A stretch of DNA of 64,000 nucleotides from NCBI RefSeq assembly GCF_012273015.1, contig NZ_CP050954.1:2396001-2460000 (forward strand). The letters are read 5' to 3'. The notes under the pieces were generated by a model that had not been told where the DNA came from, ran no database searches, and saw only the letters and a list, made by a program, of their open reading frames with translations. Position 1 is the stretch's first letter. Each line of letters opens with the position of its first letter. Below, one piece after another: positions 16,532-25,978 of the stretch. This DNA comes from Hymenobacter sp. BT18. Its GTDB lineage: Bacteria > Bacteroidota > Bacteroidia > Cytophagales > Hymenobacteraceae. Position numbers and translations under genes: made by a program.

Positions 16532-18370
16532 CTACGCACCCGGCCGAAGAATCTGGTCGTGCAGGGCCCTTTGGGCTTCAGTAAGGGAAGGTAGTGGCTC
16601 AAGCAGGTGCTGTACTTCGGCATCCATTTCCCGGGGCAGCGCCTCGGTCTGCTGCTGGGTTTTGCCGCGGCGGTACACAATGCGCACCTTTTCATCGGCG
16701 GCCGGCTCGATGAGGGGACGTAGCAGCTGCTCGGCGTTTTCCAGGGTAACGGGGGTACTATTCACCTGCATAATCACGTCGTCGTTCTGCAGACCGAAGG
16801 CGTTGTACTCGGCGCGGGTCTGGGCCAGCACAAACTCCTGCTTGTCCTGGTCGTAGCGGAAGCCCAGCTCGCCGAAGGCTTTTACCGTCACCTGGGCCTT
16901 GGGAGCATAGCGCCAGCCGATCTTGGCGAAGTACTCGGTGAGCGGCAGCGGCTGGCTGCCTTGCACGTAATCGGTAAAAAATTGCTGAAGCTGGGGATGA
17001 GTTAGCTGCACGATTTCGGGAATAAGCTGCTCATCCTCAAACGGGCGGTCGGGGCCGTATTTCTGGCCCAGCTGCAGCAGCACGTCGCGCAAGTTCAGAC
17101 GCCCCTGGGTAAGCTCCCGAATGCGGATATCGAGCAGAAAACCGATAAGGGCGCCCTTTTTGTACACGTTCTCATACATGTCCTTGTAGGGGTCGACGAG
17201 GATGTTGCGGCTCATGTCAGTGAAGGACACGGTGCGGTATTTCTGCATGTCCTCAATCTTGTGCTTCATCTCCTTGCGGAACACGTCTTCCTGCGTGAGG
17301 CCGCCCTGCAGCTGCACCAGGTGGGCAAAGTACTCCGTCACGCCCTCGTAGAGCCACAGGTGCTGCGACATTTTGGGGTTGCGAAAGTCGAACTCCCCTA
17401 TCTCGCGGCTGTGGATGTTGAGCGGGGTGAGAATGTGCAGAAACTCGTGCGAGGCTACCTCCCGCACCAAGGAGCGGATGCGGGTAGCGTCGGCTATTTC
17501 GGGCAGGAAGTACACCGAGGAGTAGGAATGCTCCATGGCCCCAAATCCGCCGGCGGAGTTGACTACCGGTGAGCTGAAGGCCGGGAAATACATGATGAAG
17601 TGGTAGCGCGGCACCGGCATCCGGCCAAAAAACCGCGCCAGTGCATCGGCCATGGGCCGGATGGCCTCACTTACCTGCCCGGATTTCACCACTCCGTTCT
17701 CCGAAAACACCGACACGCTGATGCGGGCTCCGCCGGTGGTGAAGCTGGTGGTATCGGGGCGGCTGTACATGATGGGTGCATCGGCCAGCTGCACGTAGCT
17801 GCTAGCCTTAAATACATCCTGGTCGGGTGCCGGACTTTGTTTGCCCAGGGAAGTAGCCGCGTAAAGCTCGGCTGGCTTGCGGATGCTCACCTCGTAGGGC
17901 TGCATCTTGTAGCCTTCGAGGTAGCCGTAGAGGCCGTAGTGGTTGAGCACGAAGTTGCGGCCCGCATCAATGTTGGTGCCGCCGGGCTGGAACACAAAGT
18001 TCTTGTCCTTGGAGTCCCAAGTATCATCTACCAGGTACTCCAGCCGGTCGAGCTTGCGGGCCTTGTCAATCAGGAAAAGGTTGTTGCCCTGCCGGGTTGT
18101 CTTCAGCTTTTTTCCCTGGTCGTCGAAGGCCTGGAACTCGGTGATAAAGCGGCCGTAGTCTTTTTTGGAGTAAGAACCCGGCACCACGCTGGGCAGTACG
18201 TAGGTAGCCTGGTTTTCGCGCACGGCGGGCAGGCGCACCACCACGCGCACCCGGTCGTTCTGCACTTGCTGTAAATCAACGGAAATGCGGTACGTATCGG
18301 GGGCAGAGGTCTGAGCGAGGGTAGCAGTGGCCCAGGGCAGCAGACCCAGGAGCAGATAAACTGATTTCAT
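16532..18370 (-). CDS. M61 family metallopeptidase with PDZ domain
   Basis: A 612-residue exported peptidase. The signal peptide is MKSVYLLLGLLPWATATLAQ. An N-terminal beta domain is followed by the M61 catalytic core, with the zinc motif HEFLH at about residues 308-312 and LWLYEGVTEYFAHL giving the third ligand glutamate downstream. A PDZ domain covers roughly residues 490-570 (FGLQNDDVIMQVNSTPV). M61 glycyl aminopeptidases are its characterised relatives. The start at 18370 gives the signal peptide; five more codons upstream are open but unneeded. Confidence 0.9.
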   Translation of the reverse strand: MKSVYLLLGLLPWATATLAQTSAPDTYRISVDLQQVQNDRVRVVVRLPAVRENQATYVLPSVVPGSYSKKDYGRFITEFQAFDDQGKKLKTTRQGNNLFLIDKARKLDRLEYLVDDTWDSKDKNFVFQPGGTNIDAGRNFVLNHYGLYGYLEGYKMQPYEVSIRKPAELYAATSLGKQSPAPDQDVFKASSYVQLADAPIMYSRPDTTSFTTGGARISVSVFSENGVVKSGQVSEAIRPMADALARFFGRMPVPRYHFIMYFPAFSSPVVNSAGGFGAMEHSYSSVYFLPEIADATRIRSLVREVASHEFLHILTPLNIHSREIGEFDFRNPKMSQHLWLYEGVTEYFAHLVQLQGGLTQEDVFRKEMKHKIEDMQKYRTVSFTDMSRNILVDPYKDMYENVYKKGALIGFLLDIRIRELTQGRLNLRDVLLQLGQKYGPDRPFEDEQLIPEIVQLTHPQLQQFFTDYVQGSQPLPLTEYFAKIGWRYAPKAQVTVKAFGELGFRYDQDKQEFVLAQTRAEYNAFGLQNDDVIMQVNSTPVTLENAEQLLRPLIEPAADEKVRIVYRRGKTQQQTEALPREMDAEVQHLLEPLPSLTEAQRALHDQILRPGA

Positions 18371-18512
18371 AGGGCAATGGGCCACACTGAAACGCAGCCA
18401 GTAAACAAGGTAAGCATTGCACGCGAAACCCTAAGCACCCTGCACAAGCCGGCCTATAAGCGGGCCGCGGGCGCCAGCTATTCGTAGCTGGGTATCTGCT
18501 ACCTTCAAGCCC

Positions 18513-18878
18513 ATGGTCACTTTCAAAACCGTTAGCCGGTATGTGCTGGCTGTACTCTTCATCGGGGCAGGCGTCCTGCATTTTATAGCGCCGACTATGT
18601 TTGTCCGCATTGTGCCGCCTTACCTGCCGGCGCCCTACTTGCTGGTGTACCTGAGCGGAGCCGCTGAGTTGGCCGGGGGTCTGGGGCTGTTGCTTCCCGC
18701 CACCCGGCGCCTGGCGGCTTGGGGCTTAGTGGCGCTATTGGTAGCCGTGTTTCCGGCCAACGTGTACATGCTGCAAAGCCACGGCGCGGGCATGCCGGAT
18801 CCGCTGTGGGCCCTGTGGCTGCGGCTGCCCCTGCAGGCGGTGCTCATTGCCTGGGCGTGGTGGCATACGCGGCCCTAA
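18513..18878 (+). CDS. DoxX family membrane protein
   Basis: A 121-residue four-helix membrane protein of the DoxX/DoxD-like type: RYVLAVLFIGAGVLHFIAP, then LVYLSGAAELAGGLGLLLP, then WGLVALLVAVFPANVYML and a final helix. The GAxHF and SGxxELxGG segments are characteristic. Family members are linked with redox or respiratory complexes in a few species but the role of this type is unknown. The stop is 15 bases from the convergent recJ stop. Confidence 0.85.
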   Translation: MVTFKTVSRYVLAVLFIGAGVLHFIAPTMFVRIVPPYLPAPYLLVYLSGAAELAGGLGLLLPATRRLAAWGLVALLVAVFPANVYMLQSHGAGMPDPLWALWLRLPLQAVLIAWAWWHTRP

Positions 18879-18893
18879 AGGCCACGCCGAGCA

Positions 18894-20615
18894 CTACTCC
18901 CAGCAGATATCCTTCAGGCGCAGCTGCAACGACTTCACGCCCCGGTATTCGTTTAGCTCAATGGTATAGCACACGTTAAAAGGCCGGCCCTCCAGAATCT
19001 GCGGCAGGTAGTCGCCCAAGCCAAAGCCGATGGCATCTACCGTGTGGTGGCCATCCTGGGTGAGGGTAATCTTCAGGTGAGAATTGCCCACAATGCGCGC
19101 TGAGTCGGGCAGGGCGTATACTCCCCGCGACTCGAATACCGGGTTGGAGTTGCCCGGCCCGAAAGGCTCCATCTGGCATAGGAGCTTGTAAAAACCCGAG
19201 GTAATATCCGTCAGCTCCAGCTGCCCATCAATTTCCACCGGCGGAATCATCTGCTCGTCGGTGATGCGGGAGGAAACAACTTCTTCGAAGCGGCGCTGAA
19301 AGGCCGGTACGTTTTCGACGGGCAGGGTGAGGCCAGCGGCGTACATGTGGCCTCCGAACTGCTCCAACAAGTCGGAGCACTCCAGAATGGCCTGGTGCAC
19401 ATCGAACCCGACCACGGAGCGGGCCGAGCCCGTGGCCTTGCCGTTGCTTTGGGTGAGGATGATGGTGGGCCGGTAGTACTTATCGAGGCAACGCGAGGCC
19501 ACAATGCCGATGACACCCTTGTGCCAGGTTTCGTTGTAGAGCACCGTGGAGCGGGCGTTGCGCAGACCGGCGTCGGCCTCAATCATCTCCAGGGCCTCCT
19601 TGGTGATGCGCGTATCGAAGCCGCGGCGCTCCTGGTTGGTTTTGTCGACCACGCCAGCTTTCTCAATGGCTTCTTCCTTGGTGCCCGCCAGCAGCATGGC
19701 TACGGCCCGCTTGGCGTCGCCCATGCGCCCAGCGGCGTTGATGCGGGGCGAAAATCCAAACACCAGGCTGCTGATGTTAAGCTGCGCCCCCGTCAGGCCA
19801 GCCAACTCTCGCAGGGCATCCAGCCCGGGCCGCTGGGGCCGCTGCACATCGTTGAGCAGGCGCAGGCCATGATATGCCAGCATGCGGTTTTCCCCGGTGA
19901 TGGGCACGATATCAGCCGCAATGCTGACGACCAGCAAATCCAACAGGTCGTAGAGCGAGGCTTCGTCGTGGCCTAAATGGTGGCAAAAGGCCTGCATGAG
20001 CTTAAACCCTACCCCGCAGCCCGAAAGCTCCTTGAAGGGATATGGACAGTCAGCGCGCTTGGGGTCCAGCACGGCAACGGCCGCCGGCAGCTCATCCCCC
20101 GGCAAGTGGTGGTCGCAGATGATAAAGTCGATGCCCAACCGAGTAGCGTACGTTACCATCTCCACGGACTTCACGCCGCAGTCGAGGGCAATAATGAGCG
20201 AGAAGCCATGCTCGGCGGCGTACTCAATGCCGGTCTCGGAAACGCCGTAGCCTTCCTTGTAGCGGTCGGGGATATAGTACTCGACTTTCTCCGCTTCGAA
20301 GAACCCGCCCAGATACGAATACACCACCGCCACCGACGTGGTACCGTCCACGTCGTAGTCGCCCAGCACCAACACCTTTTCGCCGGTGTGGAGGGCCTGG
20401 AGCAGACGTTCTACGGCCCGGTCCATGTCGCGCATGAGCAGTGGGTCCGGCAGGTCGTCGAGGGAGGGTCGGAAATACGACCGGGCTTCCTCAAACGTGC
20501 ATATCTCCCGCTGGCACAGCAATGCAATGATGGCCTCATTGACGCGCAAGGCGTCGGCCAGGTGCCGGACTTTCTCAGGGTCGGGCGCAGGCTTTCGGAT
20601 CCAACGTTTCTGCAT
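18894..20615 (-). CDS. recJ: Single-stranded-DNA-specific exonuclease RecJ
   Basis: A 573-residue 5'-3' single-strand exonuclease acting in RecF-pathway recombination and mismatch repair. The DHH phosphoesterase motifs are DYDVDGT (residues 86-92), ALDCG with Asp145, and the DHH triad at 168-170 (CDHHLPG). The DHHA1 part carries GRMGDAKRAV and the GGH motif in EQFGGHMYAAG. Length is normal. Its promoter box TACTTTTG is 37 bases upstream in a divergent arrangement with the microprotein gene. Confidence 0.96.
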   Translation of the reverse strand: MQKRWIRKPAPDPEKVRHLADALRVNEAIIALLCQREICTFEEARSYFRPSLDDLPDPLLMRDMDRAVERLLQALHTGEKVLVLGDYDVDGTTSVAVVYSYLGGFFEAEKVEYYIPDRYKEGYGVSETGIEYAAEHGFSLIIALDCGVKSVEMVTYATRLGIDFIICDHHLPGDELPAAVAVLDPKRADCPYPFKELSGCGVGFKLMQAFCHHLGHDEASLYDLLDLLVVSIAADIVPITGENRMLAYHGLRLLNDVQRPQRPGLDALRELAGLTGAQLNISSLVFGFSPRINAAGRMGDAKRAVAMLLAGTKEEAIEKAGVVDKTNQERRGFDTRITKEALEMIEADAGLRNARSTVLYNETWHKGVIGIVASRCLDKYYRPTIILTQSNGKATGSARSVVGFDVHQAILECSDLLEQFGGHMYAAGLTLPVENVPAFQRRFEEVVSSRITDEQMIPPVEIDGQLELTDITSGFYKLLCQMEPFGPGNSNPVFESRGVYALPDSARIVGNSHLKITLTQDGHHTVDAIGFGLGDYLPQILEGRPFNVCYTIELNEYRGVKSLQLRLKDICWE

Positions 20616-20652
20616 AGGGGCGGGAGACTGGGCCGGATGGCGGCTCTATCTT

Positions 20653-20660
20653 CAAAAGTA
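20653..20660 (-). promoter_or_regulatory. Promoter -7 box of recJ
   Basis: TACTTTTG on the minus strand, an exact TAnnTTTG match, ends 37 bases before the recJ start. Confidence 0.6.
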
Positions 20661-20715
20661 AGAAGAAAAGCGCAGGCTTCCTTGGCCCTTGCGGTACTGG
20701 TTGCAGCGGAAACGG

Positions 20716-20723
20716 TAGTTTTG
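20716..20723 (+). promoter_or_regulatory. Promoter -7 box of the 36-residue microprotein
   Basis: TAGTTTTG on the plus strand matches TAnnTTTG exactly and lies 25 bases before the small gene's ATG. Confidence 0.5.
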
Positions 20724-20748
20724 TGCTGGCCCCCAGCCGCTTCCCGGT

Positions 20749-20859
20749 ATGCAGAAACTCCGTGCCTTTTACGCGAAATACCGCCAGTACATCCTTTCCG
20801 ATGGGCTTATGTACCTGGCCTTTTTTGTGGCGCTGGGCCTGATGTTTCTCTTCTTTTAG
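20749..20859 (+). CDS. 36-residue membrane microprotein
   Basis: A short gene with ATG at 20749 and TAG at 20857-20859. The protein begins with a basic, aromatic amphipathic half (MQKLRAFYAKYRQYILSDG) and ends in one hydrophobic helix (MYLAFFVALGLMFLFF). It has its own -7 box, a divergent position next to recJ, and its stop overlaps the convergent TPR gene's stop by four bases. These features favour a real gene over chance, but no family is known to me. The topology suggests N-terminus in the cytoplasm. Confidence 0.55.
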   Translation: MQKLRAFYAKYRQYILSDGLMYLAFFVALGLMFLFF

Positions 20860-22703
20860 TTGACGGCATCACCGCGCAGCTTGCGGAAGCGTTTGCGCGC
20901 TTCGGCCACGTAAATGCTGCCCGGATACTTGATTATCACCTGGTTGTAGAGCTCCTGGGCTTTCTCCCGGTCATTGAGGTTTTCCTCCTGAATGCTGGCG
21001 GCCAAAAACAGGGCGTCGTCGCTCAGCACGTCGTACTTGGGGTTTTCAGTGATGCGTGCCAGGGTTTGCACAGCGCTGGCGTAGTCGGCTGTGCGGCGCT
21101 GGAGCTGAGCCTTTAGGTACCAGGCTTCATCCTGCAGGGCGTGGCCGGGGTACTTCTGCCCCAGCGCGTCGAGGCTGCGGATAGCTTCGGGTATCTTATT
21201 CTGAAACACCAGCAGCTCCGTGGCGGCGTAGTCGCGCAGGGCTATGCCGGCAGTGTCCATGGCCGTGTTATCGGTGATGAGCAAACTCAGCTGCATGGCG
21301 TCGTTGGCTATTTCGCGGCTGGTGGCTTCCTTCAGAATATCGAGGTGGCTCTGCGCCAGCTTGAAGTCGCCGGCGAAGTAGCTGAGGCGGGCGTTGCGAA
21401 GCTTAGCATCATACCCCAACGGTGAGTCCTTGTGGGTTTTCTCCACTTGGGAGTACAGCAAGGTTGCCTCCCAAGGCTCACCGCGCAGCAGGTACAAGTC
21501 GGCCAGGGTGAGCTTGGCGCGGTCCACGGTTTCAGCATTGGCGCGGGGCAGGCTGATGGCTTCCTGCAGCAGGGCCATGGCTTTGTCTTTTTCTCCCAGC
21601 TGAAAAGCGTGCAGCTCGGCCATGTTGCGCAGCACTTCGGCGCGGAAGGGCGAGGCAGCCCCAAACTCGGTGAGCAGCTGCTGGTATTCGGTGAGCAGCA
21701 TGCGGATTTTAGCGGCGTCTACCGGGAAGGTATTGCGCACCTGCTCCTCGCGGGCGTGCAGCAGCAGCTGCCGGGCCATGGAGTAGTACTGCCCGCCCCG
21801 GTACTCCCGGCTCACGTACTCGTAGCCGGCAATGGCGCTTTCGTAGTCTTTGTTGCGCAGGGCAATGGCAGCAAGATCGAGAATGCGGCTGCCCTCGCTG
21901 CGGGTGCGCCGGTCGAGGGCACGAGCCTGCACCATGGCCCCGGCAAAATCCTTGCGCTGCACGTACAGCCATAAAAGCAACTCACTGTAGGCGCTTTGCT
22001 CGGGGTGCTGCTGCACGCTCGTGAGCAGCAGCTTTTCCAAGGCGTCAAAGTCTTTTTCTTCGCGCAGGCTATTCTGCAGCATGTTGCGCACAAACGGAAG
22101 CTGCCGCTCGTCCTGCTGCACCAGGCACAGGGTTTCGGCCATTAGCCGCTCAGTATTGGGCTGCCGCGTGTAGAGCTGAATCAGCTGCGGGGCGTATTCG
22201 GTATTGTTGCGGGCCAGCTCCCGGCCCCGCAGGTACACCTTTTCGGCCCACTCCAGCTGCTGATTTTCCTGAAAGTCGTTGGCTACAGCCAGCACCTGAT
22301 CAGGCTTTACACCCGCTACTACCCGCTCGTACTGTTTGGCGGCCCCAGCTTTGTCGCCGCTAGTTTCGAGCACCCGGCCCAGCAGCACGCCCACCAGGGG
22401 GTCTTCGGGGCGGCGGCGCTGGGCTTTGCGGGCCAGCTTTTCAGCTTCTTTGAAATGGCGTAGCTCCTGCATGGTGCGCAGGTATTCAGGCAGCACGGTT
22501 CCATTCTGCTGCACGGCATCAGGCAGCTGGCCAAACAGCACTTCAGCCTTGGCATAGTCGCCTTTGCGGGCGTACTCGCGGGCCAGGGCTAGGTCTTCCG
22601 CATCAGCCCCGGATTGGGCCATTGCGGGCAGGCCACCAAGGGCCAGGGCTACGGCCACGCTGCTTACCAGCCGGCGCAGCCGGCAACGAAATATCATATT
22701 CAT
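20856..22703 (-). CDS. Exported tetratricopeptide-repeat protein
   Basis: A 615-residue protein with a signal peptide (VSSVAVALALGGLPAMAQ) and TPR units along nearly the whole length, for example LAREYARKGDYAKAEVLFGQ near the mature N-terminus and EENLNDREKAQELYNQVIIKYP near the end. The last third (KYPGHALQDEAWYLKAQL, YPGSIYVAEARKRFRKL) resembles periplasmic YfiO/BamD-like and YbgF-like TPRs. It probably acts as a scaffold in the periplasm. Starts at 22703 or 22697 are equivalent. Its upstream neighbour on the same strand is the SurA/PpiD-like isomerase, but a terminator lies between them. Confidence 0.8.
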   Translation of the reverse strand: MNMIFRCRLRRLVSSVAVALALGGLPAMAQSGADAEDLALAREYARKGDYAKAEVLFGQLPDAVQQNGTVLPEYLRTMQELRHFKEAEKLARKAQRRRPEDPLVGVLLGRVLETSGDKAGAAKQYERVVAGVKPDQVLAVANDFQENQQLEWAEKVYLRGRELARNNTEYAPQLIQLYTRQPNTERLMAETLCLVQQDERQLPFVRNMLQNSLREEKDFDALEKLLLTSVQQHPEQSAYSELLLWLYVQRKDFAGAMVQARALDRRTRSEGSRILDLAAIALRNKDYESAIAGYEYVSREYRGGQYYSMARQLLLHAREEQVRNTFPVDAAKIRMLLTEYQQLLTEFGAASPFRAEVLRNMAELHAFQLGEKDKAMALLQEAISLPRANAETVDRAKLTLADLYLLRGEPWEATLLYSQVEKTHKDSPLGYDAKLRNARLSYFAGDFKLAQSHLDILKEATSREIANDAMQLSLLITDNTAMDTAGIALRDYAATELLVFQNKIPEAIRSLDALGQKYPGHALQDEAWYLKAQLQRRTADYASAVQTLARITENPKYDVLSDDALFLAASIQEENLNDREKAQELYNQVIIKYPGSIYVAEARKRFRKLRGDAVN

Positions 22704-22819
22704 TTCTATCAAACGAAAAGCTCGGCACAGGGCTGCCACAGCCTACAACTTACACCCCTCTGAATTCATTTCACAGAACCCTAAAATCTACCCGGGCAGT
22801 GGTGGTTTCTAGGCAAACA

Positions 22820-22851
22820 AAAAGGGCCGCACCCCAAGGTACGGCCCTTTT
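22820..22851 (-). terminator. Terminator of the peptidyl-prolyl isomerase gene
   Basis: AAAAGGGCCG and CGGCCCTTTT enclose a loop that can extend the pairing, and T-rich sequence follows on the minus strand. Confidence 0.8.
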
Positions 22852-22871
22852 ATCTGGTTTTCTGGCAACGC

Positions 22872-24998
22872 TTAGAAGAAGCGCGGGCGGTTGTCCTCCA
22901 CCTTGGCGTCCTTCTTCACGGCCTCGTAGATGGCGCCATCCAAGCGGGAAGAACGCTGCTGCACGAGCTGACGCTTGATAGCGGCTACGTCGATGGAGGC
23001 TTGCTCCTTGTTGATGTTTTCGAGCTGCACCACCAGTACGCCCTGCTCACCCTGGATGGGGGCCGACTTCTGGCCGGGCTTCAGGCCGAAGATTTTGCCC
23101 ACGGCCAGGGGCTCGTTGCCAATGCCGGGAATCATGCCCGCGCCCATAGCAATGTTCTGGGCTTGGTTTACCTGGGCGCCGTTGCCGTAAGCGGCCTGCA
23201 GCTGCTCCAGCGTGCCGGTCTTGCCCTGCAGCTTGGCCATGATTTGCTTAGCCTTTTCCTCGTTGCGCACCAGTGCCGTGAGCTCGGGCTTGATGCTGGC
23301 CACATCGGCGGTGCCTTTCTCCCGAATGCCGGTTACCACAGCCAGCACATACTGGTCGCCGATTTCAAACACGTCGGATACGTCGCCTACCTCGGTCTTC
23401 TTGCCGTTGTTGTAGTACGACCAGCGTACCAGCTCGCGGGCACCCTGCAGGGTGTTTACGGCCAGGGCGCCTTTGTCGAGCCCTTTGGCTTCCTGCTTCT
23501 GCAGTGTCTTGTCGGCGGCTACGGCGGCCCGGAACGACTCCAGGTCGGTGGCCTTGCCTTTCAACTCCTGGGCTTTGGCGTAGGCCGTTTCGCGGGTGTT
23601 GTCGGAAGGAGCAATGCTTTTCTGTACGGCCGCTACTTGGTAGGTCTGGGTGGTCTTGGGCGCCGTTACTTTCAGGATGTGGTAGCCGAAGGAGGTTTCC
23701 ACCAGGTTGGGCAGCAAGCCAGCCGAGGTAGCGCCGAATACTGCCTTCTCGAACTCGGGCACCATGCGGCCTTGGGTAAACCAGCCCAGGTCGCCGCCAG
23801 TAGCGGTAGTGCCATCGGAGCCGAACTGACGGGCCATAGCGGCGAAGTCAGCCCCGCCTTTGATTTTGTTCAGGATGTCCTGCGCTTTGGCTTTGGCGGC
23901 TGCCTTGGCTTCGGGCGTTTCGGCCGTAGGCTTGATGAGGATGTGGCTGGCGCGGGCAGCAGGCTGCGTGCCGGCTTTCTGCCCGGTTACTTTAAACAGG
24001 CTGTACGTGCCATTTTCAGCATAAGGGCCATATACTTTCCCGATGGTGAGGGGCAGGTTCTGGCGCAGCTTCTCGGGCAGGTCGGTGGGCGAGAGGTAAC
24101 CGCCGTTGTAAGGAAACTCCGGGTCGGAGTTCAGCTTCACGAACAAGGAGTCGTTGGGGGCCGAGGCAAACTGCTGGGCCAGCTGGTTCACAGTGGTTTG
24201 CACCGCCGTGCTGTCTTCTACCGAGGCCGAAACGGGAATCGTCACGTACTCGATGTTGCGGCCTTCCTCTACTTTGTACTGATCCTTGTGCTTGTCGAGG
24301 TAAGCCTGCAACTGCTCGTTGCTCACCTTCACGGCCGAGTCCGAGATGGAGAAGTACGGCACCAGCAGGTAGCGGATGTTGGCGCGGGTGTTGATGTCCT
24401 CGGCGAAGCGCTTGGCCTCGGCCGTCGTCACGTAAGTGGAGAGCTTGATGAGGTTGTTGTACTTGGTGCCGAGGCGGTCGGGGCCCAGGTTGGCTTCAAA
24501 CGCATACCAGGCTTCCTGCGCCTGGGGGGGCAGCTTATCGAGGTTCTTGAGGTACTCAATCACGCGGTTGCGGTCGAACTGGCCCGTCTTAGGATCAGTG
24601 AAGGCCTGGCGGATGCTGGGGTGGATATTTTTGCCCTGCACCATGTCCGTCAGCTCGTCGTCCGAAACTTTCAGACCCAGCTTGTCGAACTCCTTCTGGA
24701 AGGCGATGCGGTAGAGGATTTTGTTCCAGGCCTGGTCGCGCAGGTAGCCCATCGTGTTTTCGTCGGGCTGGCGCTGGTTCTGGGAGATGAAGGCCTGCTT
24801 GGTTTCCTCCAGCACGCGCTGGTACTCGTCGTACTCCACTTTTTCGCCGGCTACTTCGCCAACTACCGTGTCAGGACCGCCGAAGAGGCGGTTTTTGCCC
24901 CCTATAAGGTCGCCACCAACGATAAAGAGCAGCATCCCGATGGCAACCGTGCCGACTGCCCAGCCCGATTTTTCTCGGATTGTGTTAATTAATGCCAT
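22872..24998 (-). CDS. SurA/PpiD-like peptidyl-prolyl isomerase
   Basis: A 708-residue membrane-anchored periplasmic folding factor. A single N-terminal helix (VGTVAIGMLLFIVGGDLI, about residues 15-32) is followed by a SurA_N-type chaperone region and one parvulin domain near residues 345-450 (ASHILIKP, then FGSDGTTATGGDLGWF, then FGYHILKV). A second, degenerate rotamase-like part lies further on. PpiD of E. coli has the same layout of anchor, SurA_N, parvulin and C-terminal part. It is expected to assist outer-membrane and secreted proteins. Confidence 0.92.
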   Translation of the reverse strand: MALINTIREKSGWAVGTVAIGMLLFIVGGDLIGGKNRLFGGPDTVVGEVAGEKVEYDEYQRVLEETKQAFISQNQRQPDENTMGYLRDQAWNKILYRIAFQKEFDKLGLKVSDDELTDMVQGKNIHPSIRQAFTDPKTGQFDRNRVIEYLKNLDKLPPQAQEAWYAFEANLGPDRLGTKYNNLIKLSTYVTTAEAKRFAEDINTRANIRYLLVPYFSISDSAVKVSNEQLQAYLDKHKDQYKVEEGRNIEYVTIPVSASVEDSTAVQTTVNQLAQQFASAPNDSLFVKLNSDPEFPYNGGYLSPTDLPEKLRQNLPLTIGKVYGPYAENGTYSLFKVTGQKAGTQPAARASHILIKPTAETPEAKAAAKAKAQDILNKIKGGADFAAMARQFGSDGTTATGGDLGWFTQGRMVPEFEKAVFGATSAGLLPNLVETSFGYHILKVTAPKTTQTYQVAAVQKSIAPSDNTRETAYAKAQELKGKATDLESFRAAVAADKTLQKQEAKGLDKGALAVNTLQGARELVRWSYYNNGKKTEVGDVSDVFEIGDQYVLAVVTGIREKGTADVASIKPELTALVRNEEKAKQIMAKLQGKTGTLEQLQAAYGNGAQVNQAQNIAMGAGMIPGIGNEPLAVGKIFGLKPGQKSAPIQGEQGVLVVQLENINKEQASIDVAAIKRQLVQQRSSRLDGAIYEAVKKDAKVEDNRPRFF

Positions 24999-25070
24999 TT
25001 ACTTGAAAAAAAGCGCGGTATGAAAAGTGGAAAGAGGCGCAAAATAACCAGAATCCGCCGGACATTCAAA

Positions 25071-25109
25071 GGGCTGGGCTCCGCACCCTTAGGATGCAGC
25101 GCCCAGCCC
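25071..25109 (-). terminator. Probable terminator after the small membrane protein gene
   Basis: A 9-bp perfect stem, GGGCTGGGC with GCCCAGCCC, lies just past the 25131 stop; a short TTT follows on the minus strand. Confidence 0.5.
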
Positions 25110-25130
25110 CGGCAAAACGGTGAGCGGTAC

Positions 25131-25400
25131 TTACTTGCGTTTGGCAGACTTGGGACCGGCATTGCCTCGACTAGCCTTCTTCGCTGATGCGGGCTTAGCC
25201 GACGGCTCCGGGGCTTGCTCCCGGCCCAGGTAGCGGTAAAGCATCACGCAGCTGAAGGAAAGCATAAACAGCCAATAATTGTCGCGCAGCGCGTTTTTGT
25301 CGTTCTGCAGTACGGTTTGGTACGTGCCGATAACAAACGTTACCACCGCAAAAGAAAACAAGACGGTACGGCCCAACGACCGGTCGAAACGGAATGGCAT
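25131..25400 (-). CDS. Small two-helix membrane protein downstream of lptC
   Basis: An 89-residue protein with two hydrophobic helices (VLFSFAVVTFVIGTYQTVL and YWLFMLSFSCVMLYRYLG) and a basic Ala/Lys-rich tail. Its start is three bases past the lptC stop, so the genes are almost certainly co-transcribed. I know similar small proteins in this place in other Cytophagales but no function. A role in the envelope is only suggested by the neighbours lptC and the isomerase. Confidence 0.7.
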   Translation of the reverse strand: MPFRFDRSLGRTVLFSFAVVTFVIGTYQTVLQNDKNALRDNYWLFMLSFSCVMLYRYLGREQAPEPSAKPASAKKASRGNAGPKSAKRK

Positions 25401-25403
25401 GGC

Positions 25404-25970
25404 TTATTTCTGGTCGGGTTGCTGCACGGTAAAAATGCCTGTGGGCTTGAGAATTTTATACCGCGAAAATTCCTGATTGGCTTCCAGGCCAAACCCCGTC
25501 AGTACTTCCGTATCGGTTTCTACCCGCACGGCGGTTTCCTTGGCCGTGAAGATGGTACCCTTCTGCCGGTTGAAGAACAGCTCCTCGGTATTCAGCTGCT
25601 GGTGCTTTTCCTCGTTGCGCACCTTCACCTTACCGCGCACCGTGAAGAGGTTCTGGTTCTTGTCGTACTTGCCGTAGTTGCCTTCGAGGGTATTGATGAC
25701 GCGGGCGCCGTTGTCGCCGTAGAAGGTAATCTTCAGGGTTTTGGGAAACACCATGTCCCCGCTCTCAAACTGCTGCTGCAGGGGCGCCGTGAGCTTGGCC
25801 TGCAGCTTGGCCGAGTCGCTGAAGATCATGAGCACATTGTTGCTCTCCACCAGGGGCCCAGTGTACACGGTTTTCTGCGTCAGATCTTCCTGCTTGGCTT
25901 CACACCCGGCCAGTAGCCCGGTGAGCACCATGCCTAATCCTGCAACCCACCCTGTGTACCCTATTTTCAT
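25404..25970 (-). CDS. lptC: LPS export protein LptC (lipoprotein form)
   Basis: A 188-residue protein with a lipoprotein signal (LLAGC, Cys23). E. coli LptC has an uncleaved membrane anchor; Bacteroidota versions are often lipoproteins. The mature part is the repeated beta-jellyroll strand pattern of the OstA/LptC superfamily: FSDSAKLQAKLTAP, ITFYGDNGARVINTLEGN, NLFTVRGKVKVRNEE and the LNTEELFFNRQKGTIFT segment that is diagnostic for LptC. It would bridge the LptBFG transporter and LptA. It lies nine bases downstream of the outer-membrane protein gene. Confidence 0.88.
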   Translation of the reverse strand: MKIGYTGWVAGLGMVLTGLLAGCEAKQEDLTQKTVYTGPLVESNNVLMIFSDSAKLQAKLTAPLQQQFESGDMVFPKTLKITFYGDNGARVINTLEGNYGKYDKNQNLFTVRGKVKVRNEEKHQQLNTEELFFNRQKGTIFTAKETAVRVETDTEVLTGFGLEANQEFSRYKILKPTGIFTVQQPDQK

Positions 25971-25978
25971 TGCTGTTG

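Noticed and set aside
19977..21116. A 379-residue open frame on the plus strand
   Set aside because: It spans recJ antisense and the divergent promoter area; no domain.
23001..24992. A 663-residue open frame on the plus strand
   Set aside because: Antisense to the SurA/PpiD-like gene, with no recognisable family.
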